Shown in pieces: positions 58,700-64,000 of a stretch of DNA of 64,000 nucleotides. Below the pieces are notes generated by a model. The model was not told the origin of the DNA. It searched no databases and saw only the letters and a list, made by a program, of their open reading frames with translations. The stretch comes from Angiostrongylus vasorum (taxonomy: Eukaryota > Nematoda > Chromadorea > Rhabditida > Metastrongylidae): NCBI GenBank assembly GCA_018806985.1, contig JADANN010000439.1:65001-129000 (forward strand). Reading direction: 5' to 3'. How positions within the stretch are numbered: the first letter of the stretch is position 1; every line of letters starts with the position of its first letter. Position numbers and translations under genes: made by a program.

Positions 58700-59095
58700 G
58701 AATTAATCTCCTTCCAACGGTTTACTGCCTCATCTTGGCTGGGAGATGTTCCTGGGTGTCGAACTGCGATGTACAGCGGGGGATTCATCCTTCCAGCAGG
58801 GTCTCCTAAGCTGAGAAGGAGGCCGGCGTTTCCATTACGAAGCCTAGCTAATAGTAAACTAATACCAGGATCCACCAACGTCACGGTATCAAAGTCGCAT
58901 GGTGGCAAATCTCCCTCTGATCCACAAGGGCTGCGACTGCCTGTTGTAGCGACGACCTGGGGCAGACTTTGGCCGGTCTGTCCACGGGATTCCAGAGAAC
59001 CACCATGGCTTAACCAGCAAATCTCTGAAAAATGGAGATTATGCTGGGGCCCACACAACCAGTGAAGACGGACCATTCAAGTATCAAGTGAGTAA
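58700..59095 (+). mobile_element. RTE-like element 5' fragment (copy 5), inserted in a palindromic repeat
   Basis: Begins CCTTCCAACGGTTTACTGCC and ends CCATTCAAGTATCAAGTGAG. The ORF start has ATG followed by a TAA (ATGGCTTAACCAGC), so it is dead. It separates the two parts of the palindromic element at 58637-59440. Confidence 0.55.
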
Positions 59096-59440
59096 GTATG
59101 AACTGATCTTGCTGAGCTGGTGCGAGACTGTTATAAGTTGCCGCTGTTCTTGTTGTTGTTGTTGCTGTTGTTATTATTATTGTTTTTGTTGTTAGTCAAT
59201 GGCTGATGTTGGGCGAGTTCGCCATCCACAGAGCCGTGATGTTGCGAGTTGGATCCATGTCATGTCATGTTATGCCTCACTGGCAACATCACAGCTGAAG
59301 GCGAACTCGCCGAAGCGTTAGCTATCGATCACAACAACAGCAGCAACAGCAACAGCAAACAACAACGAGATCAACAACAACAACAATGACGACAACTTAT
59401 ACCAACCTCGCAGCATATAAATAAATATCTGGACAAAATT
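59096..59440. repeat. Palindromic element with GTT/AAC-rich arms (remainder)
   Basis: The left arm has GTTATAAGTTGCCGC and a TTG-repeat tract; the right arm has AAC repeats and GACAACTTATACCAACC. The core holds GGCGAACTCGCC twice. Related to the 10.6-kb palindrome but with expanded trinucleotide arms. Confidence 0.55.
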
Positions 59441-60535
59441 GTCCTGTCTGGAGTTGACGGCTTGTTAACTCCTGTTTCAACCAAGCTGTTTGAAGACGAA
59501 TAGGCTACCACAATGTAAGATGAGAAGAATCAATTCGAACACTGTAAGCCCGTCATGTGTGAAGCAAAGTGAGAAGGAAATCTGATATTGCTTTAAAATG
59601 ACTTTGCATATCGCCGAAGTTTCATAAAGACTAAAAAATTAGAGTAGTCTGATTGGCTCAGTGAATATTGAAGTGTTCTATTAACTCTAATGCACTCTCA
59701 ATGCAAAGTAGATCTTCTAAGCAAAGAAAATCTCACGCACACCATTAACGTAACACCCTATGTGCTCATTCTTAAAATAAAAACGTTTAGAAGAACAACA
59801 TCTGAAACAAACACGTCAAAAAATGCACGAATGGCCATCCTTAGCATATTTTCATAAAATTCGGCAAAGATTTTGAAGAACTCCGAAAAATAACGAAGAA
59901 TCAAGAGGTAGTTAGAGACTAAATACGGTTGGTATGACTCCCGGTCTTTAAAATACACGACACAAAGTGACAAAACATGCCTAGCTATCTACACGGCAAA
60001 GTTCTCGGTTTACTTTGAGTTCATTTAAATACTGTCCACAGTTTAGAAGCAATCACGCAGATCACACCAATCACTGTAGTGCATATCGTACTGCGGTCGA
60101 CAAGATATTTGGTAGAAGTCGTAGGGACTAGACGACAAAGACACGGTCACCCGCCCGCCTTACCGTACCCGCATTGTACGAAAGGGATGGGATACTGAGG
60201 CGAACTTTTCTTGGGGAATGGACACCGCGCAACTATCCATTATATCGGACTTCGTTATCATTTTAAGCAGACAACACAATGAGTGATGAATTGATGAAAC
60301 ACATGATCAAGGAAAAGCAACCCTAATCTTAAATAAATAAGAGAAGTAACATGACCACACATTAAGAGATGACAATAATAAAATTTGCATTTATATTTGT
60401 CATTCATATCATTAAATAATAGTAATTGAAAAGGCTTCACCATATTCCCAAATAAAGATGATTTCAACCGGTTTTTCACAGTGAGTGGCCAATCAGCAAA
60501 AATACGAGACTGAAGCAATAAAGAACGCCGTTGCC
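59441..60535. other. Unassigned DNA
   Basis: No exon or known repeat; AT-rich with isolated short ORFs on the minus strand. Confidence 0.3.
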
Positions 60536-60668
60536 AGGATCGACTTTCCATTAACCTCGGCATTGGAATATGAATGCGTCGTTTTCTTGTTCAGCAATCG
60601 CGAGGTTGTTAAACAGCATACATTTACTTCCTTAGAAAAACAATACAATACAACTACAGCAACTATTC
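60536..60668 (-). mobile_element. PLE 3' terminal piece separated by a 2.1-kb insertion
   Basis: Matches the outer arm of the 16.4-kb palindrome (GAATGCGTCGTTTTCTTG, CGCGAGGTTGTTAAACAGCA) and ends in the terminal motif GACTTTCCATTAACCTCGG. In PLE sense (minus) it follows the 62768-63023 segment, so the insertion lies between. Confidence 0.55.
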
Positions 60669-60832
60669 CCAGAATACTTTCAATTTTCCTTCTATATCTA
60701 ATTCTACCTTTGTATGACTGTATGTTTCGGAAATAAGTGTCACATCCAGTTTTCTCAAGTTGCCTAGCAAATGTCGTAGAACGTAAATATCTTGATCCCG
60801 TGCTAACGAACTTCGATCGCTATAAACAGCTT

Positions 60833-61058
60833 TGACTTATTATTTACTGCCTACTCTCTTTTAGCGGCAGGGTATGCGTTGCGAAATATAACTTTAATGA
60901 TGCTGAGATATTTGCAAAACTCTGGACCGCAGGTGGCTATGGTGGGGAACAAACGCGCTATTGTTCGTTCCGGGGAGTAACGCGCTCACCACGACACCAC
61001 GCGGGTCCTTCGCCCCGCCCGTCCCCCAGCCAGTCCCATTGATCTTTTGCCATCAGCA
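60833..61058 (-). mobile_element. SINE-B copy, left arm of an inverted pair
   Basis: Tail GACTTATTATTTACTGCC, then AATGATGCTGAGATATTTGC and the head CGCGCTCACCACGACACCACGCG; ends AGCCAGTCCCATTGATCTTTTGCC. Confidence 0.65.
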
Positions 61059-61059
61059 A

Positions 61060-61385
61060 AAGTTATATTTCGCAACGCATACCCTGCCGCTAAAAAAGAG
61101 TAGGCAGTAAATAATAAGTCAAAATTGTGATTATAACTGCAACCTCAGCTTAACCGCGTTCGTTGCCGATTTGGGCCCCCCAGATCAATCCCGCTGACGG
61201 GTGATTGCTGATGGCAAAAGATCAATAGAACTAGCTGAGAGACAGGCGAAACGAAGTACCCGCATGGTGTGGTGGTGAGCGCGCTACTCCCCGGAAAAGA
61301 CAATAGCGCGTTCGTTCCCCACCATAGGCACCTGCGGTCCAGAGCTTTGCAAATATCTCAGCATCATTAAAGCTATAAACAGCAT
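61060..61385 (+). mobile_element. SINE-B tail plus full copy, right arm of an inverted pair
   Basis: 61060-61124 is an extra tail copy (near-identical inverse of 60833-60898). 61165-61385 is a full copy: CCCCAGATCAATCCCGCTGACG, head GGTGTGGTGGTGAGCGCGCTAC, box B-like CGCGTTCGTTCCCC, tail GCAAATATCTCAGCATCATTAAAG. Confidence 0.65.
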
Positions 61386-61439
61386 TGTTATGCAATCCTA
61401 TTCCTAGAATCTGAACTTGTTGTTTGTTATTACTGTCCA

Positions 61440-62592
61440 AAAGTTATCGTGCGTACAATAACAAGAAGTGCATGAGGATGCTTGCGAGAGCATTCGTCTG
61501 CCAGCTGACCTTAGTATCTTGAGAGGAGTTGGAGAGGTAGCCGACGGATGTTTTCGGTAATGATGCTGGACCTGTGCCAAATACCGCCTTCTCCAGAAGC
61601 ATATAAATAGCTTCGTGAATTGTTATCCAGGTGAACCCCCTGTCGGGGCTCGCCTGCCTTCTGTATCCGTACCGTATTGATCTCGTGTGTCACCAATGTA
61701 GATTATCGCAGTTGTTAAGTCACACTGCACATAGTCATTACTGTACATTGGACTCATCATATCACTATTGAATGACAGTTGCGAATTGTACGTTAACTTC
61801 GCATCATCGTCACTACGTCACGTTTCCCACCAGCCCAGTGTATCGTCATCATCATCCTGATCATCATCCTAGTGTCACTGCTCATTGTTTATCAATTGAT
61901 CTGCGGTGCGTTGTCAGTAGCGGCGGCCATCCTAAAATGCGTTCTGTCTGCAACGCCATCGGTGGCATGTACCATTCCTCCCACACGGTACGCCATGCGT
62001 ACAAGGCCGCTGCCCGGCCAACTCACGCTGTGTAATTGATAAGCCGCTATAGGCTTCTCATTTCTCGGTAGTTATCTTTTTCGGACCACGATATTTTAGG
62101 CAATGGTGGCACCCATCGATGCTCCTTCACGTTGCAGACATATCGTTATCCAGTACCAGCCGCCTGACCGTGTTCTTCAGATGACTCATCTCATTCGTAG
62201 TCACTTCCACCATCGATGCTTAGGTAATTTGCTATCCTCATCAATCAATGTCAAAGTACACCTGACCGCTGTACATATGATCTCTAGCTTAGCCTAACGC
62301 ACAGTTTATCTTCATCTGACTGTTCTGTTTTTCCTAGCCCTCGACATCTGGGCCACTGTAGGCGCTAGTGCGGGCGTCATCATCCGCACCCCCCTTATTC
62401 GTCATTGTTATCAAGTTGCTGTTATCATGGTACTAATGTTGTAATAGTATTATTTACAATACTCTTATACCTTGGTAAGCCTCACTTCAGTAGTAAGTAC
62501 AGCACCTCATAGACTTGAACTTGCCTTATTTATGTCCCTGTAGTTCTCCGTCGATATTACTGTTGTATTGATGTTGTATTTATGTATTAAAT
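61440..62592 (+). other. GC-richer block with a TATA-like box; possible LTR or foreign segment
   Basis: Base composition shifts to C-rich coding-like text (CCGCTGCCCGGCCAACTCACGC). It has a TATAAATA at 61601-61608 and GGTGAACCCCCTGTCGGGGC, which could be a primer-binding-region-like motif of an LTR element. ORFs (87 and 64 aa) are His/Ser-rich and unconvincing. I cannot find the second LTR or a repeat partner in the window. Confidence 0.3.
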
Positions 62593-62614
62593 GGTTTAAT
62601 TACCCAAGTTTGAG
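62593..62614 (+). ncRNA. Exact nematode SL1 spliced-leader sequence, not followed by an SL RNA
   Basis: All 22 bases of the canonical SL1 leader are present (starts GGTTTAATTACCCAAG, ends TTTGAG). In an SL1 RNA gene the leader is followed at once by a GTAAAC donor and, about 50 nt later, an Sm site. Here it is followed by ATATTGCTCTGTGACAAC and no Sm-like AATTTTGG is seen in the next 100 nt. The leader therefore looks joined to a trans-splice acceptor exon, as in a cDNA copy. Confidence 0.8.
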
Positions 62615-62767
62615 ATATTGCTCTGTGACAACTACGAAAAGTCCCGCGTGGCGTCTTCTCACGAAGTCGAGCATTCTGCTTAAAACTGGTGGTTATACGG
62701 TGCAGAGAACTGACTCGAAGGCCTATATTCCACTAGCAGCTGCATTATTTTTGGTGCATTGGCCGAA
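62615..62767 (+). pseudogene. Possible retrocopy of an SL1 trans-spliced transcript (body)
   Basis: Runs from the SL1 junction to the PLE 3'UTR boundary. The plus frame is open as SVTTTKSPAWRLLTKSSILL and GGYTVQRTDSKAYIPLAAAL, without an ATG near the leader. No poly(A) tract is visible before the PLE sequence begins. Source gene unknown. Confidence 0.35.
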
Positions 62768-63023
62768 CTGCAATAACAACAGTAGCTGATGATTCGGCAG
62801 TCTCGCCTTCTTCAGAGTTTGGAAGGGTATACTGGTATACTGATATACAATTTACTACGTCAAACGCTTTAATAATACTTACAAAAAAGAAGGAAAACTC
62901 TATGGCAGTTACATGATCAACAGCTTCTCGAAAAGGCTCACTGCTTTTTCACGTGACTTCCAATGAGGAAGATTAGAACAGCTGATTATAGTCGCATATG
63001 GTTGATGACTGCACCATCCCACG
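62768..63023 (-). mobile_element. PLE 3' untranslated region / terminal unit, inner part
   Basis: Directly after the GIY-YIG stop. It matches 16690-16920 (for example AAGCGTTTGACGTAGTAAAT versus the equivalent there) and contains CTCTGAAGAAGGCGAGACTG, the ribozyme-like block discussed under findings. The continuation of this 3' end lies 2.1 kb away at 60536-60668. Confidence 0.6.
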
Positions 63024-63440
63024 TCAGAAATTGATGCGAAGATACGGTGCCAGGTGGCGTGATACCTCCGGGCATTCCTCCCTGCTTTGCATTGTAGCGT
63101 TCTTGGCATTTATCCAAACAGTCTCGAGGAGTTTGCACGTTGGCGTTTTAGGATTCCGTGCGAAGATATTGACTTTTACCTCAAAATCGCCTCCGCTATG
63201 CTTTTGTATCCTATGCATGCCTAGTGGGGTACTTTGTCTTGCTTTTCATTTGCCATCTAGGTGTTCGTTTATACGGATACACAAAGGCCCGCCCGTTTCG
63301 CCAATATATTCATCTCCGCAATTATTACAAGAGATCAGGCATATTGTACCTGAACTCATGGAATCACCGCACTTGCCAAAAGGGCAAATTACGCAATTTG
63401 TTGTTTCACATAGACGGTCACATAGGCGGTTACGTACTAA
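63024..63440 (-). pseudogene. Penelope-like element GIY-YIG endonuclease domain with one internal stop
   Basis: The minus strand reads CVICPFGKCGD and then ISCNNCGDEYIGETGGPLCI, a textbook GIY-YIG active-site region with its Cys cluster, followed by RINEHLDGK, an in-frame TGA, then QKHSGGDFEVKVNIFARN, ETVWINAKNA and a C-terminal HLAPYLRINF before the natural stop at 63024. The GIY-YIG nuclease of PLEs nicks target DNA for reverse transcription. Only one TGA interrupts the domain, so this copy is young compared with the 3.4-kb one. The 198-aa plus-strand ORF here is antisense noise. Confidence 0.7.
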
Positions 63441-63609
63441 CTATCATATTATTATACTATTACTATTACAAACAATAAAAAATCTATTCGATAGAGAAAT
63501 AGAGATAAAAAATCAAGAGGCGGCGTCACTACCACCATCTCCTTTCCCTAAAACGTTTTTCAGACAGCAGGACCCCAACCAAGGACGGAATTGACATAAA
63601 ATTCCGCAT

Positions 63610-64000
63610 ATTTTCGGACGGCGTTCTCAAGACCTTTAATCACTACCGCGATAGAAAGTTTATCTGTAACCTCACAGCCGCACAAAAAATGTAGTTTGCG
63701 AGAAATTAGAGAATTGAAAAACTCGAAAACAACAAGATTGCCTGTTAGCGATAAGGAGGAAGAGTTCATAGTTACGCCTCGCCATCTAGATGTTAAGATA
63801 GCTGAGCGGCATCTAAGTGATGTTACCTTTTATCGCCCATCATCTAAAGGGAATACAGAAGTCAATACCGAAAACTAAACAATCAGTGGGTCAAAGTAGC
63901 AAAGGCGGCAGGCTTAAAATCGTCGGTTATTTCGCACTTTAAAGTCAGTAGACTAATATGTTTCGTCCTATACCCATAACCAGGGAACTAAACGAAGAAT
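63610..64000 (+). pseudogene. Penelope-like reverse transcriptase N-terminal region (opposite strand), truncated by window end
   Basis: Plus-strand frames read RKFICNLTAAQK, then (shifted) REIRELKNSKTTRLPVSDKE and EFIVTPRHLDVKIAERHLSD, then (shifted again) LNNQWVKVAKAAGLKSSVIS. This is the N-terminal part of a PLE-type RT: LTxxQ, the V/L-x-SDK block, and the short linker before the first catalytic-domain motifs. Two frameshifts and a stop show decay. It points away from the GIY-YIG fragment at 63024-63440, so the two cannot be one intact element. Confidence 0.55.

Noticed and set aside
62593..62700. Functional SL1 RNA gene
   Set aside because: The leader is perfect, but the GTAAAC donor, the following stem-loops and the Sm site are missing.
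62998..63594. 198-aa plus-strand ORF, the second longest in the window
   Set aside because: It is antisense to a clear GIY-YIG domain on the minus strand; its own sequence shows no domain and is Ser/His/Leu-rich shadow sequence.

Overview
The window is eukaryotic, AT-rich genomic DNA and almost certainly comes from a nematode, most likely a strongylid (hookworm-like) clade V worm. The evidence is an exact copy of the 22-nt nematode spliced leader SL1 (62593-62614), short exons with TTTCAG acceptors and GTAAGT-type donors separated by kilobase introns, and dense tRNA-derived SINEs with Penelope-like (PLE) and RTE-like retroelement remnants. There is no prokaryotic architecture and no rRNA, intact tRNA gene or CRISPR array.

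The one host gene I can name is on the minus strand and spans at least 32.7 kb down to 2.8 kb. It is an SLC4-family anion/bicarbonate transporter (AE/abts type). Two alternative 5' coding exons (32266-32743 and 23118-23909) both end in phase 1 and both fit a common exon (22658-22820) carrying the band-3 cytoplasmic-domain motif LLDLQETSL. Exons at 14749-14837, 5750-5873 and 2831-2937 continue that domain in matching phases. Other coding-like minus exons (12.8, 12.1, 10.1 and 9.0 kb) may belong to it or to nested genes. The transmembrane domain is not in the window, so the gene runs off the left edge. The second alternative exon is broken by a one-base deficit in a T7 (A7 on the coding strand) run.

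Several plus-strand coding-looking exons lie inside these introns (8.6, 14.5-15.1, 18.7, 21.5-21.9, 24.5, 27.2, 34.7, 37.6, 39.7 kb). None is recognised, so they are given with low to moderate confidence.

Most of the rest is mobile DNA. SINE-A (about 270 bp, box A/box B head) has more than 20 copies in both orientations. SINE-B (tRNA-like, about 200 bp) occurs repeatedly as head-to-head inverted pairs (0-0.4, 5.9-6.35, 60.8-61.4 kb). A third short family ends in TGTAAATAAA. RTE-like elements are present as 5'-only fragments, all on the plus strand (4.2, 14.0, 51.2, 55.1, 58.7 kb), and as decayed reverse-transcriptase 3' halves on the minus strand (26.4 and 30.1-31.3 kb). PLE fragments lie at 3.4 kb and 63-64 kb.

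The most interesting layer is a set of long palindromic repeats (10.6, 15.3, 16.4, 47.5, 58.6-59.4 kb). They share a terminal motif with the PLE 3' end and carry a hammerhead-ribozyme-like core (CTGANGA ... GAAAC, with a GGCT/AGCC outer helix). The right end (60.5-63.0 kb) is a nested insertion that splits a PLE 3' end and contains the SL1 sequence joined directly to non-SL-RNA sequence, as expected for a retrocopy of a trans-spliced transcript.
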